Shown: piece by piece, positions 54,622 to 64,000 of the stretch
Layout: each line of letters begins with the position of its first letter
Numbering within the stretch: the first letter of the stretch is position 1
Source of the DNA: Chryseobacterium camelliae
GTDB lineage: Bacteria > Bacteroidota > Bacteroidia > Flavobacteriales > Weeksellaceae
Length of the DNA stretch: 64,000 nt
NCBI RefSeq assembly: GCF_027920545.1
Contig: NZ_CP115859.1
Coordinates: forward strand, 3,069,001-3,133,000
Reading direction: 5' to 3'
Notes under the pieces: model-generated
The model's input: only the letters and a program-made list of their open reading frames with translations
The model's database searches: none
What the model was told of the DNA's origin: nothing
Position numbers and translations under genes: made by a program

Positions 54622-55979
54622 ATGTCTTAAAAGAATATTACCCGCTATACACTGAAGATTACTTCATTGCTGACTTGTGGGGCGGTCGTGCCGGAGCACG
54701 GTCCTATGCAATGTCTCAGAGGGCATTGTATAATCTTTTACATAAGGAAAATTCAAGGGCATTTTTTTTACGTCAAACGCATGCAACAATTTACACATCA
54801 TGTTGGCAGGACCTAAAAGATAGGATTGCCGAGTATGAAGAACAACACGGGGTTAGTCTTAACGGGGTAATATCATATTCAGATAATAAGTCAGGAGAAA
54901 ATTACGCCGAAAACTTACTAAACGGGAATACATTAGGAACAAAGGGTTTTAAAGTCTCATCCGGTAACCAAACCGCGAGCCTTAAATCCTTAGCCGGAGC
55001 AACAGATCTTTATATTGAGGAATATGATGAGGTAGAGAAAGAAGATTTCAATAAACTTTTGCTTTCATTGAGGAAAAAAGGAGCGGTACTTCAAATTTTG
55101 AGAGCCTTTAACCCTCCAGAAAAAGATCACCATGTATGGGGTGATTATAAGTTAACAAAGGTCACTAATGATGTATTAGTTGAAATAGTTCTAAAGCACT
55201 CAACTAAAAGCCGGGATGAGATTGTAAAAATCGTAGATCAGAACAATAAGCCATATTACATGGCTGTTCCGAGGCGAGCGAATCATCTTTCAATCAATAA
55301 TACCTTCATCAACAACTATGAGAATCTCAACGAAACTGCCATTGAGCAATATGAGAAGTTCTTAGAAGATGACTTCCATTATTTCTGCACAACCATTTTG
55401 GGGTTAATCCCGGATAAAGGAGGTCACTCTTGTTACAATGATTATGATGATATAGAAAATCACAAAGATCGTGAAATAAAATCACATGAAGTGCTGCATA
55501 TTGGAATGGACTTTAATATAACTAATATGAGTGCAGTTATCCATGTTCATGAAGGAGATTCCGATTATGCGGTTGCTGAATTAACTGGATTATTTGATAC
55601 ATTCCAAATGTGCGAAGTCATAAAAGAGCGTTGGGGCGGAAAACATCAAATTGTAATTTATCCCGATGCTTCAGGTCAGAATAGGAAAACCAGTGGTAAA
55701 TCTGACTTCGATATTATCAGAAGCTACGGATATACTATAAGAACCGGAGTAGCAAACCCGGCTGTGCGTGACAGGATTAATGAAGTGAATACGGGATTCC
55801 GTACTAAAAAGTACTTTGTGAATAGATTTAATTGCCCAGTATATTCTGAAGCATTAAAGAAATTGAAATACAAAAACGGGGAGCCGGACAAAACAAGTGG
55901 ATATGATCACGTAACAGATGCAGGAGGATATTATATCTCGAAGAAAGGGAAGACTATAAAAATGAACACCGGAAGATAA
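54618..55979 (+). CDS. terL: Phage terminase large subunit
   Basis: A 453-residue packaging motor. The ATPase part has a Walker A-like GGRAGARS at residues 22-29, in which arginine replaces the usual lysine, and a Walker B-like LYIEEYDEV. The nuclease part opens with HIGMDFNITNMSAVIHV and includes IYPDASGQ. Length is normal for the family. It follows terS with an ATGA overlap. The gene appears complete. Confidence 0.88.
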   Translation: MNVLKEYYPLYTEDYFIADLWGGRAGARSYAMSQRALYNLLHKENSRAFFLRQTHATIYTSCWQDLKDRIAEYEEQHGVSLNGVISYSDNKSGENYAENLLNGNTLGTKGFKVSSGNQTASLKSLAGATDLYIEEYDEVEKEDFNKLLLSLRKKGAVLQILRAFNPPEKDHHVWGDYKLTKVTNDVLVEIVLKHSTKSRDEIVKIVDQNNKPYYMAVPRRANHLSINNTFINNYENLNETAIEQYEKFLEDDFHYFCTTILGLIPDKGGHSCYNDYDDIENHKDREIKSHEVLHIGMDFNITNMSAVIHVHEGDSDYAVAELTGLFDTFQMCEVIKERWGGKHQIVIYPDASGQNRKTSGKSDFDIIRSYGYTIRTGVANPAVRDRINEVNTGFRTKKYFVNRFNCPVYSEALKKLKYKNGEPDKTSGYDHVTDAGGYYISKKGKTIKMNTGR

Positions 55980-56491
55980 TGGTAAAGGAGAATGATCTTA
56001 AAACGCTGCTTGAAAATCCGATAATATTTAAATCGGTTTATGAGCTAATCGAAGGTGAAGATGCGTTTGGTATTGGAGAAATATTCAAAGTTCCTTTCAC
56101 AAAAATTTACCAGTGTTTTGATTTGTATCGGGAAAGCAAAGTAATAGAAGCAGTTTGTTTAATTCTTGGAAAAACATTCGAAGAGGTTTTAAGTCTGCCA
56201 TCTAATAAAGTGATTAGGTTAATGAAGTGGCTGGAAAAAGAAATAGAAAAATGCTTATTACTTATCAATTCGATTCCAAGCGTTAAAGATGACGATATGA
56301 CGGCGGCCGGAGTAGCTGATCTTAATCAATTTGGAGAGTTTAATATCTACTACGGGATAACAAAAGATCCAACTAAGTGGGATGAGATTGGCAATATGCC
56401 ATTTGAAGTGATTTTCACCAAAATGAAGATGGACGGAGTTAACTCTGTAATTCAGCATAACTATAATGAAATAATTAAAAAGAAGAAGTAA
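55979..56491 (+). CDS. Putative tail assembly chaperone-like protein
   Basis: A 170-residue helical protein starting at the last base of the terL stop. The C-terminal half (AGVADLNQFGEFN, KWDEIGNMPFEVIFTKMKM) resembles proteins found before tape-measure genes in Bacteroidetes phages, which I take as tail chaperones. This is memory- and position-based. Portal and capsid genes, normally expected here, are absent. Confidence 0.5.
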   Translation: MVKENDLKTLLENPIIFKSVYELIEGEDAFGIGEIFKVPFTKIYQCFDLYRESKVIEAVCLILGKTFEEVLSLPSNKVIRLMKWLEKEIEKCLLLINSIPSVKDDDMTAAGVADLNQFGEFNIYYGITKDPTKWDEIGNMPFEVIFTKMKMDGVNSVIQHNYNEIIKKKK

Positions 56492-56979
56492 TGAACATTA
56501 TAAAACACTTTGAAGATTTAGTAAAGCAATGGGAGGATGAAAATAAGTGTGGTTATTGCTGGAAGTTTATCGGAGCAGGACGTTCTGACCTATTCAATAT
56601 GTTCCAGGATATTTCGGAAGATGAATGTTGTATTTATGTAGGGCTTATGAAAATTAAATTCGGAACCAAATATAGAAGTGAAGAAAATGCATTTACTCAA
56701 AAAGAACATTGCTATGTAAGTTTCGAGGGATTTATCGGAATTCCAAGCAGATTAGATATTCAATTTTACAATGAACTAGGTAATACAGATGAAGAAAAAG
56801 AGCAATCCAAATGGACTATCCTAAACAATATCAAAGAGTGCATAGGATGTGATTTCCTCGAAATACTATGTGATACATCTGGACAATATGCACCATCAGA
56901 GTTTAACGCTGAGCAAAAGATTAATTATCTGGATTCGAATTACGATGGATGGTTAATAAATGGAAGATATATATGGTAG
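56491..56979 (+). CDS. Phage structural-region protein of unknown function
   Basis: A 162-residue protein, acidic, with several cysteines (NKCGYCWKF, DECCIY, ECIGCDF). It overlaps the preceding gene by 1 base and the next by 7, so it belongs to the tail operon. No family recognised. Confidence 0.6.
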   Translation: MNIIKHFEDLVKQWEDENKCGYCWKFIGAGRSDLFNMFQDISEDECCIYVGLMKIKFGTKYRSEENAFTQKEHCYVSFEGFIGIPSRLDIQFYNELGNTDEEKEQSKWTILNNIKECIGCDFLEILCDTSGQYAPSEFNAEQKINYLDSNYDGWLINGRYIW

Positions 56980-57425
56980 ATAAAACTGAAATTTTAACAA
57001 AAGTTATGCTGTATGTAATTGAAGTTGTTGGCAACAAGCATAAAGAGTTAGGAATGCAAGCCACAGGAGAATGGTTGAAAGCTTTGGACTACAAAATCGA
57101 AGGAAATATAGGGTATCTGGTTGGGCTTGATTATACTGAATACCTGGTTAAAGGTAGGGAACCGGGTAAACGGCCCCCGATTAAACCTATTGAAAAATGG
57201 GTTAAAGCAAAGTTCGGTATTTCAGGTGGCCGTGGAAGATCAGTTGCTTTTGCAGTAGCTAATAAAATAAAAGAGCAAGGTACTACTTGGAAACAAAAAG
57301 GAGGATCAGATCTTTTGGAAATATTAAATTCCAACGAAGTAACGAACAAGATAAATGAAATAGTAGGAGAGGTGTTTACTATAACATCCAAACAATTAAT
57401 AACACGTCAATTACAAAATGTATGA
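56973..57425 (+). CDS. Putative neck/tail-completion protein
   Basis: A 150-residue protein from the ATG of MVDKTEILTKVM; an ATG at 56949 lies deeper in the preceding gene. YTEYLVKGREPGKRPPIKPIEKWVKAKFG recalls HK97-gp10-like neck or tail-completion proteins (in pieces: YLVKGREPG, PPIKPIEKW). Position supports this; confidence is moderate. Confidence 0.55.
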   Translation: MVDKTEILTKVMLYVIEVVGNKHKELGMQATGEWLKALDYKIEGNIGYLVGLDYTEYLVKGREPGKRPPIKPIEKWVKAKFGISGGRGRSVAFAVANKIKEQGTTWKQKGGSDLLEILNSNEVTNKINEIVGEVFTITSKQLITRQLQNV

Positions 57426-57507
57426 AAACCCTTCATCTATTTATAATGAGGGATAGGTTTTTCATAGAGAAGAACACAATATCGTATCACGTAATAAATT
57501 TGAATTA

Positions 57508-58413
57508 ATGACAGTAAACGGGCTTGAAAATAATTACTATCTCACCCAGAATGATATTTGGGTAGTTATAAACGGATTTACAAACGTTGTAGCAAAAGTT
57601 ATTCTGGATTTCAAAAACCTGACAACGAATCAGGAATTAAACGGTTTTGAATGTTCATCAAGTCCGGATAATGATTGTTCTTTTAATGTTTGTTTTCCTA
57701 TACGGGCTTTAATGCCGGAACTGAATCACATTGTAAATAACAACCTGCAGCAATTCCAAATTAAAATAACAGCTAAATTTCAAGATACAGCAATTGCTGA
57801 CGAAATTCAAACTATCATAAAACATTTTATTCGTGGTGGAAAAAGAAAATCAGGTACAAATGAATGGTATTTGGAAAATGGGCAATATCTCATCGTTGGT
57901 AAATGGATTAATGGAGGTAAATCATGGAATGCTTTGTCGTTTCCAGAAAAAATAGATGGAAGTAATATAATTCAAGATCCTTTATGGATTGGTAAAACAA
58001 TTGTCCATGAACGCAAAGGATGTGAAGGCATAGTCATCAAGTATTTAAACTCATTAGGAGGTTACCAATATTTTTATTTCGATCGATATGAGGATAAATT
58101 CAAAACAAAAGCATCAAAGCCAGTACAGCGAATTGCAACAAGACTTCGGAAAGACAACTTCCAAAACACTGGATATGAGGAAACATTTACAAGAACTCTT
58201 TATGCTTACACGGAAAAGGAATTACAGGAAAACTTTCAGGATTTGGTAAGAAGTCCGCAATTGTTCTTTTATGATCCTTCCGGCACTGATAATGATTCAA
58301 TGTGGCAATTGATCAAGCTAGATGACAATACGTCTGACTGGAATAACTATGAAAATGTCTTTGAGAACAAAGTTGAATTCACAATGCCTAATTACAGAAC
58401 AATTGAATTATGA
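57508..58413 (+). CDS. Putative phage tail protein (Dit-like position)
   Basis: A 301-residue protein with beta-rich content (WVVINGFTNVVAKVILDF, YQYFYFDRYEDKFK). It overlaps the next large tail gene by 4 bases. No motif gives a sure function; the place before a 609-residue baseplate-like protein suggests a distal tail role. Confidence 0.5.
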   Translation: MTVNGLENNYYLTQNDIWVVINGFTNVVAKVILDFKNLTTNQELNGFECSSSPDNDCSFNVCFPIRALMPELNHIVNNNLQQFQIKITAKFQDTAIADEIQTIIKHFIRGGKRKSGTNEWYLENGQYLIVGKWINGGKSWNALSFPEKIDGSNIIQDPLWIGKTIVHERKGCEGIVIKYLNSLGGYQYFYFDRYEDKFKTKASKPVQRIATRLRKDNFQNTGYEETFTRTLYAYTEKELQENFQDLVRSPQLFFYDPSGTDNDSMWQLIKLDDNTSDWNNYENVFENKVEFTMPNYRTIEL

Positions 58414-60239
58414 TAACTGAAATCTGGATAGAAGGTCAAAGTCTTGATGTTTACGAAAAAACAAACATCAAACATACGATGCAAGTCAATGATGTTGCTG
58501 AGGTAAAAGATCGGCAGGCATCACTTACAGATTCTTTTGATATTCCCAAAACACCAAAGAATGTAAGGATATTTGAAGGGCTAGGTATTCATTCAAATAC
58601 ATCTTTAATTCCATATCAGAAACCAAAAGCAATGCTTAAGGTCGATGGATATGACTTTCTTTCCAATGCTTGGCTAAATGTAAAGGAGGCTGACAATGAA
58701 TATAAGATTTACATATATTCCGGGATTATTGAATTCTTTAAAAAATTTGAAAATAAAACAATAGGTGGAAGCCTAGATTTGAGTGCCATAAATCATAGTA
58801 AAAATCTAGCAACGGTAGCAGCATCCCAAATAGATGATACCTTAAAATACACTTATCTATTTGCTGACTTTAATGGAAGAACCCATAGAATAGCTGATGC
58901 CAATACAGTTAATATTGATTTTGTAGTACCATCGGTCTCTGTTTCCTATTTGTTTGATATTATTCATCAGAAAGCGGGATATACTTACAGTGGCAGCTTT
59001 ATTCTTTCGGAAGATTTTGTTAACTGGTGGATGACCTATCCAAAGGCTCCGGAAGATACTACGGCAATTGTATACTATAGCGATTCAATTAATATACCCT
59101 TTACAACATATCCTGTAAATTTAGATGAATCATTAACATTTTCGTTTAATAATGGATCAAGCAATGGAATCAAAGCTGATGCTACAGCATTTTATAACTT
59201 CGATTTTTCAGGAAGTGCTGGTTTGGATTTGCCAATACCTTCTGGTTATGGATCTTTAAACTACCAATTTTACTATAAAATAAACAATGGTGTGAAAGTT
59301 TATATTTCAAATACCGCTGTTTTTGATTTACAACTATTAATTAATGACGTAATTGATTTCGGTTACGAATTAAACGCTGATTGGTCTGGCAACGTTGGAG
59401 CTAATTTAACCGTTAAAAAATTAGAAGATGTTGTTTTTTCCGATGCTTTAAATGATTTGAAAATCACTGACTTTTTAAAGGATATTTACAATGAATTAGG
59501 TTTGACGCCCTTTATCAATAATGTAACAAAAAACATTGAGTATAAAACCAATAAAGAACGTTTTAAAGAAGCTGAAGTCGAAGATTGGACCAACTACCTG
59601 GAGTCTATCGAAAAAGAATCGTATTCATTTGGAAGTTATGCAAAACAAAACTATTTCCGATATAAATATAATGATCAAGAAGAAAGTCATTCAGATGGAT
59701 TTATCTCTATAAATAATGAGAACCTAGACGATACCAAGACTATTTTTTCATCATTCACGTATTCTCCTGAAAAAGATTCTTTGACAGATTTTTATCTAAA
59801 TTCTTCTAATACGGAAAAGGTATCGGTATTCAAGCTTTACGACAAAGAAGCTCAAGACGGTTCAACGGAAGTCAAGTATAAGGGATTGTCTAAAAGATAC
59901 TTTTTTATGAGAATGAGAAAAATTAATATTTCCGTTCAAATAGGCTCAGATATTCAGAATACAAATCAAACTGTAACTACAATTAAAATAGGGGAGTTTT
60001 CAAGGTTGAAGATGGATTATTTTTTAGGTAATTATTATACAGATTTCATAAACATTATTTCAATACCTATAATTTGGAATGTAAAATTAAATATTCCGTA
60101 TCCTAAATTATTGAAGGTGGATTTATCTAAAGCTTATTATTTCAGACAACTTCAACAATATTGTTTAATTAATAAGTTGTCTTTTGATGAAAAAAGTTGC
60201 AATGCTGAACTTGTAAAAATTAAAGACTTTTTAGTATGA
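58410..60239 (+). CDS. Putative phage tail/baseplate protein
   Basis: A 609-residue protein of the type found in Bacteroidetes siphophage tails. The opening IWIEGQSLDVYEKTNIKHT and the ASLTDSFDIPKTPKN segment are characteristic from memory. Several beta-rich modules follow, with no enzymatic motif. It overlaps both neighbours by 4 bases, so the tail genes are translated as a coupled set. Confidence 0.6.
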   Translation: MITEIWIEGQSLDVYEKTNIKHTMQVNDVAEVKDRQASLTDSFDIPKTPKNVRIFEGLGIHSNTSLIPYQKPKAMLKVDGYDFLSNAWLNVKEADNEYKIYIYSGIIEFFKKFENKTIGGSLDLSAINHSKNLATVAASQIDDTLKYTYLFADFNGRTHRIADANTVNIDFVVPSVSVSYLFDIIHQKAGYTYSGSFILSEDFVNWWMTYPKAPEDTTAIVYYSDSINIPFTTYPVNLDESLTFSFNNGSSNGIKADATAFYNFDFSGSAGLDLPIPSGYGSLNYQFYYKINNGVKVYISNTAVFDLQLLINDVIDFGYELNADWSGNVGANLTVKKLEDVVFSDALNDLKITDFLKDIYNELGLTPFINNVTKNIEYKTNKERFKEAEVEDWTNYLESIEKESYSFGSYAKQNYFRYKYNDQEESHSDGFISINNENLDDTKTIFSSFTYSPEKDSLTDFYLNSSNTEKVSVFKLYDKEAQDGSTEVKYKGLSKRYFFMRMRKINISVQIGSDIQNTNQTVTTIKIGEFSRLKMDYFLGNYYTDFINIISIPIIWNVKLNIPYPKLLKVDLSKAYYFRQLQQYCLINKLSFDEKSCNAELVKIKDFLV

Positions 60240-60640
60240 GAGAGATATTAGATCTTATTTCTGACCTATCAGGTATTTCAAACTTAAAGTTTGTAGGTGG
60301 AACATCTTTGTTTTTGCAGGATGTTAAAGAAACAATTTCAGACATTGATGTATTGGTACAGGACCTATCGGAAATATCAGGAGAATTTGAAATAATTATG
60401 ATTGAAGAACCGATATATAAATTCAATGGTAGGCAGAGGGCTTATTTTATTAGAGAAAATATCATGGTAGATATTTTTGTCGAAGCAAATACAGAAGAAG
60501 TTACAGTTATCGATGAATATCTTAACTGTTCAAGTATTAACGCGGAAATAGCGTTTTATGAACGGACGCTAAAATTAGATTTAGATCCTGAAAGGCGATC
60601 TCAAATCATAGCAGATATAAATTATCTAAAAACAATTTAA
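60236..60640 (+). CDS. Nucleotidyltransferase-like protein in the tail operon
   Basis: A 134-residue protein. KFVGGTSLFL (GG at 21-22), ISDIDVLV (D36, D38) and a later IMVDIFVE match the GG/DxD/D pattern of minimal nucleotidyltransferases such as the AbiEii/MNT type. It starts inside the stop of the tail gene and is followed by the tape measure. Tail operons do not normally carry such enzymes, so it may be a moron gene. Function is inferred only from these motifs. Confidence 0.55.
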   Translation: MREILDLISDLSGISNLKFVGGTSLFLQDVKETISDIDVLVQDLSEISGEFEIIMIEEPIYKFNGRQRAYFIRENIMVDIFVEANTEEVTVIDEYLNCSSINAEIAFYERTLKLDLDPERRSQIIADINYLKTI

Positions 60641-60665
60641 AGTAGAATTTTAATGAAGGAGGAAA

Positions 60666-63600
60666 ATGGCAGAAAGAATAAATTTAGCGCAATTTGATAT
60701 TGACACTCGATTACTAGAAGAAAAGATTGCACAAAATCAGACTAAAATAGACCTTTTAAACGGGGAAATTAGAGATACCCGTAAGGCTTTAAAAGAATAT
60801 CAGGATCAGGCAAAATTGATGGCAGGTATTATCACTGAGGGTAATAATGCAATTGAGAAAGCAAATGAAGAACTAGCACAAGGTATAATTACCCAGGAAC
60901 AATACAATTATATTGTTGGGCTGACTTCGGATGTTATCCGCGAATCAGAAGTTGAGTTAGCTAGGCTGATTGCTACTGAAAGAGAACAACAGCTACAATT
61001 AGTTTCTTATAGAACAGATTTGCGTAATGTAAATGATGAAAATAGGGAATTAAATAATCTACTTAGATCAGGGCGTACAGAAGTTCAAGGCAATGAAGGA
61101 GCGTACCGGGAAATGTCACAACAATTAACAGCAGCCAGAATTGAAGCCAATAATCTAGGCGCTGAAATGCGCAGGCTTGAAAGAGAAGGGCAACAAAATA
61201 GCGAAGAATACGCTAATGTATCTAGTCAATGGGAGACAGCAAGTAATCAAGCAAGAAATCTTCATAACGAACTTTTAGAATTAGATAGAGCCACCGGGGA
61301 TAATAGAAGGAACGTTGGTAATTATACAGAAAGCATTAGAGAAGCATTTGGCGAAATAGGGGTTGGGTTTGGCCAGTTAATGTCAGGAAATATAGTTGAA
61401 GGATTACAAACAATTAGAGGGTCTGTAGGAAACGTTAAAACAGCTTTATCTGAATTATGGACTGCAATTCTAGCCAATCCATTATTAGCATTAGGCGCTG
61501 CACTAACAGCGGTTGCAGTTGGGTTGTTTCAAGGAACTAAAGCCGTTTTTGAGTACAACAATGAAGTTAGGAAACTTAATAAGGAAGTTGAGGGTCTTAC
61601 TAATCTTACCGGGATTGCTGTTGACAGAATTCGTGAATATGCAACTTCGTTAGAAAAAGTTTTTGGAAGAGATTTTCAAGATAGTGTCAGGGAAATAAAT
61701 TCCTTAATGAAAGACTTTGGACTTACCTCCAAAGAAGCATTTGATCTGTATAATGAAGGTTTAGCTAAAGGAGGTACGACTAATTCAGAATTCGGAGATA
61801 GCATTCGAGAATATGGAGTTCTTTTCGCTCAAAACGGATATTCAGCACAAGAGTTTTTAAACCTATTAAATGCTGGTATTGATCTAGATGTTTATTCTGA
61901 CAAACTTCCTGATGCAATCAAAGAAGCTGGACTTTCACTAAACGAACAGACAAAAGCGACTCGTGATGCTCTAATCAATGCATTTGGCGAATCTTTCTCT
62001 GATGATTTATTAAAACGTGTAAGAAATGGATCAAGTACCATTAAACAAGCAGTAGACGAAATTGCAGTACAAGCACAGAAAGTTGGTTTAAATACACAGC
62101 AGATTGCACAGCTAAATGCCGATGTATTCAAGGGTGCTGGTGAAGATGCCGGAGGGCTTTTGAAAATAATGGAAGCTGTTAATCTTGCTAATGACAAAGA
62201 CGCTCAAACACTTACTAAATCACAACAAGCCACAATTAAATTAGTAGAAGCTAATGTAGCACTGGAAGACGCAAAAACAAAAGCTTTAAAATCAGATTCA
62301 GTTCAGGCTTTTTCAACCGCCATAGATATTCTAACTACGAATATTCAAACAGGATTTTATAAAGTAATTGAAAAACTGAGAGAAGGCGTTGAATGGTTTG
62401 ATAATATCACCGGAGTATCAGAAGTATTCACCGGAGTTTGGAATGCAGGTATTGAATATTTAAAGGAAATATGGTCGAATGTAGAAACTATATCAAACGT
62501 TTTTAAAGATTTAACAGATGCTTTAGGATTATCAAATAAAGGATCAGAATCTTTTTTGACAACAATACTTAAGACTTTAAATCCACTTAATATTCTAAAA
62601 TATGGCTATCAGGGGTTAACTGCAGCTATAAAATTATTTACAGGTGTTATAGAGGCAAGTAGAGTTAATATAACAACATTCGCTCTGGTAGCTAAAAATT
62701 TATTTGGACAAATTGTAGAAATTTCTGCTTTAATACAAACATTTAATTTTGATGCCGCTTTAGAAAAAATAAAAAACTTCTCAATATCCGGAGAACTTAA
62801 AAAAGCTAGACAAGAAGCGGAAAGAATTGTTGCCTTAAATAAACAGGCTAAAAAAGACAACGAAGAGACCACAAAATCAGATACAAATATCAAAGGTAAT
62901 GATAAACTTACCGGAGCATCTGCCGATGCTGCAGCTAAAGCTGAAAAAGAAAGACAGAAGCTTTTAGATAAACAACAAAAAGAACAAGATAGACTAAAAA
63001 ACCAGCGAGAGTCTGAATTAGATAAAGCAACAAAACAAGATTTAGCTAACGCTAAAGAAAGATCAAACATTGCAATTCAAGCAACACAGGCAGAATTAGC
63101 GGAATATATCGCCATGAATGCTGAGAAGCTTAAGTCTGATAAGAGGTTAACACAGGAAAGATTAAACGAAATCAAAAACTATATCGAGAATGTTAGAGAA
63201 AAAACTCAAATTGCCAATGAACAAGAAAAACAGCAGAAACTAATATCACTCGATGAACAAATAGCTGCTATTAAGGGTAACTCACAACAAGAACTTGATC
63301 AGAAAAAGAACTTAGTTGCTCAAAAAGAGGTTGTAGAGAAAGAGTATGCTACAAAGGAACTACTTATCAATAACGAAGCTAATGAAAAAAGGAAAGAACT
63401 TGACAAGGTATTTCTTGACCAAAAGAGGGAAATGCAGGACTTGTCAAGAGCATTGGAATTTGAAAGACAAATAGCTGAATTAGAAGCACGTGGAAATACT
63501 GAATCCGAGATACAAAAGGTCCAGCTAAATCAACAAACTGACCAGAAATTAACAAATTTCCTGGAAGAAAATGAACTAAAAAGACAACTCGATCAGGAGA

Positions 63601-64000
63601 ATTACGATATTAATGCTGAAATAGAAGCACAAAGACGTGAAATTGAGAATCAAATTGCTTTAGAGCAAGATGAGGTGAAAAAGCAGAATTTGCAAAATCA
63701 ACTTAATTCACTGGTAAATATTGAACAAGATGCTTCAAACAAAAGAAAGGCTATTGAAAAGGCTACACAGGATGCAAAACTTGACGCTTTTGCAAGTGCT
63801 TTTGGCTCTATTAAAACATTAGTAGGAGAAGGTACGGCATTAGGCAAAGCCGCAGCGATTGCTGAAACTACTATAAATACATATAAGGCCGCACAGGCCG
63901 CATATGCAGCTGGAGCTTCTTTAGGAGGCCCATTAGGAGCGGTAATGGGACCGATATTAGCTGGTCTTGCAGTTGCTTCAGGTTTAAAGAATGTTGCAAA
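60666..64000 (+). CDS. Phage tail tape measure protein (3' end outside window)
   Basis: Open from ATG 60666 to the right edge, 1111 codons seen. A strong GGAGG lies 5 bases upstream, unusual for this group. The first 200 residues are coiled-coil (MAERINLAQFDIDTRLL on). A hydrophobic segment follows near 265-290 (LLALGAALTAVAVGLF), then long helical repeats rich in K, E and Q, and a glycine/alanine-rich part (AYAAGASLGGPLGAVMG) at the visible end. Length and layout fit a tape measure, which sets tail length. Confidence 0.9.
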   Translation, partial: MAERINLAQFDIDTRLLEEKIAQNQTKIDLLNGEIRDTRKALKEYQDQAKLMAGIITEGNNAIEKANEELAQGIITQEQYNYIVGLTSDVIRESEVELARLIATEREQQLQLVSYRTDLRNVNDENRELNNLLRSGRTEVQGNEGAYREMSQQLTAARIEANNLGAEMRRLEREGQQNSEEYANVSSQWETASNQARNLHNELLELDRATGDNRRNVGNYTESIREAFGEIGVGFGQLMSGNIVEGLQTIRGSVGNVKTALSELWTAILANPLLALGAALTAVAVGLFQGTKAVFEYNNEVRKLNKEVEGLTNLTGIAVDRIREYATSLEKVFGRDFQDSVREINSLMKDFGLTSKEAFDLYNEGLAKGGTTNSEFGDSIREYGVLFAQNGYSAQEFLNLLNAGIDLDVYSDKLPDAIKEAGLSLNEQTKATRDALINAFGESFSDDLLKRVRNGSSTIKQAVDEIAVQAQKVGLNTQQIAQLNADVFKGAGEDAGGLLKIMEAVNLANDKDAQTLTKSQQATIKLVEANVALEDAKTKALKSDSVQAFSTAIDILTTNIQTGFYKVIEKLREGVEWFDNITGVSEVFTGVWNAGIEYLKEIWSNVETISNVFKDLTDALGLSNKGSESFLTTILKTLNPLNILKYGYQGLTAAIKLFTGVIEASRVNITTFALVAKNLFGQIVEISALIQTFNFDAALEKIKNFSISGELKKARQEAERIVALNKQAKKDNEETTKSDTNIKGNDKLTGASADAAAKAEKERQKLLDKQQKEQDRLKNQRESELDKATKQDLANAKERSNIAIQATQAELAEYIAMNAEKLKSDKRLTQERLNEIKNYIENVREKTQIANEQEKQQKLISLDEQIAAIKGNSQQELDQKKNLVAQKEVVEKEYATKELLINNEANEKRKELDKVFLDQKREMQDLSRALEFERQIAELEARGNTESEIQKVQLNQQTDQKLTNFLEENELKRQLDQENYDINAEIEAQRREIENQIALEQDEVKKQNLQNQLNSLVNIEQDASNKRKAIEKATQDAKLDAFASAFGSIKTLVGEGTALGKAAAIAETTINTYKAAQAAYAAGASLGGPLGAVMGPILAGLAVASGLKNVA

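Noticed and set aside
62609..63070. 153-codon minus-strand frame inside the tape measure gene
   Set aside because: Low-complexity shadow of the lysine/glutamate-rich coiled coil on the other strand.

Overview
The window is AT-rich chromosomal DNA of a Flavobacteriia/Weeksellaceae bacterium, most like Chryseobacterium. The signs are a gldD gliding lipoprotein gene next to mutY, a type IX secretion (T9SS) sorting-domain protein, T6SS-subtype-iii sheath genes, and many promoters of the Bacteroidetes -7 type (TAnnTTTG). Genus is inferred from protein flavour, not from a marker gene.

Positions 1-33 kb are ordinary core genome: tyrS, an ECF sigma factor, lipA, an AraC regulator divergent from an MFS exporter, a FAD oxidoreductase, a VWA/SIMPL pair and an amidohydrolase. 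These are followed by a LytS/LytR-type two-component pair, a lipocalin, cinA, two tandem M13 metallopeptidases, an isolated tssB-tssC pair, mutY-gldD, a PfkB kinase, a SurA-like isomerase, a nitronate-monooxygenase-like enzyme, queG and others. Genes are mostly mono- or bicistronic and separated by clear hairpin terminators. Several dispersed palindromic repeats sit between them.

Positions 33-51 kb are accessory. A small XRE regulator faces a 76-aa protein across a strong inverted-repeat operator, followed by small orphan genes. Then come a T9SS cargo protein and a giant SpvB/FG-GAP/RHS polymorphic-toxin gene. The toxin gene is split into two overlapping frames at an A10 tract; as one frame it would encode about 3445 residues. 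It ends in an RHS core plus a toxin tip and is followed by a candidate lipoprotein immunity gene. Next is a displaced second RHS-core/toxin cassette with a papain-like tip. That cassette is cut by an IS21-family element carrying istA, istB and tandem terminal repeats. On the other side of the IS lies only the N-terminal part of a phage integrase, so the IS marks a deletion or rearrangement that joined the toxin island to a phage.

Positions 51-64 kb are phage DNA. The 3' half of a tRNA-Leu(CAA) gene is flanked on both sides by paired TTTTTACACG repeats, as in attP. Then follow ninG, an adenine-methylase-like gene between two copies of an unrecognised structured repeat, microproteins, terS/terL, and a tail module. 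The tail module holds a chaperone-like gene, a neck-like gene, two large tail/baseplate genes, a nucleotidyltransferase-like gene and a tape measure running off the right edge. No portal, capsid, repressor or replication genes lie inside the window.

The strongest candidates for something new are the slippery A10 switch in the toxin gene with its spare tip cassette, the attP-like site stranded beside a broken integrase, the paired structured elements around the phage methylase, and the nucleotidyltransferase-like gene inside the tail operon.
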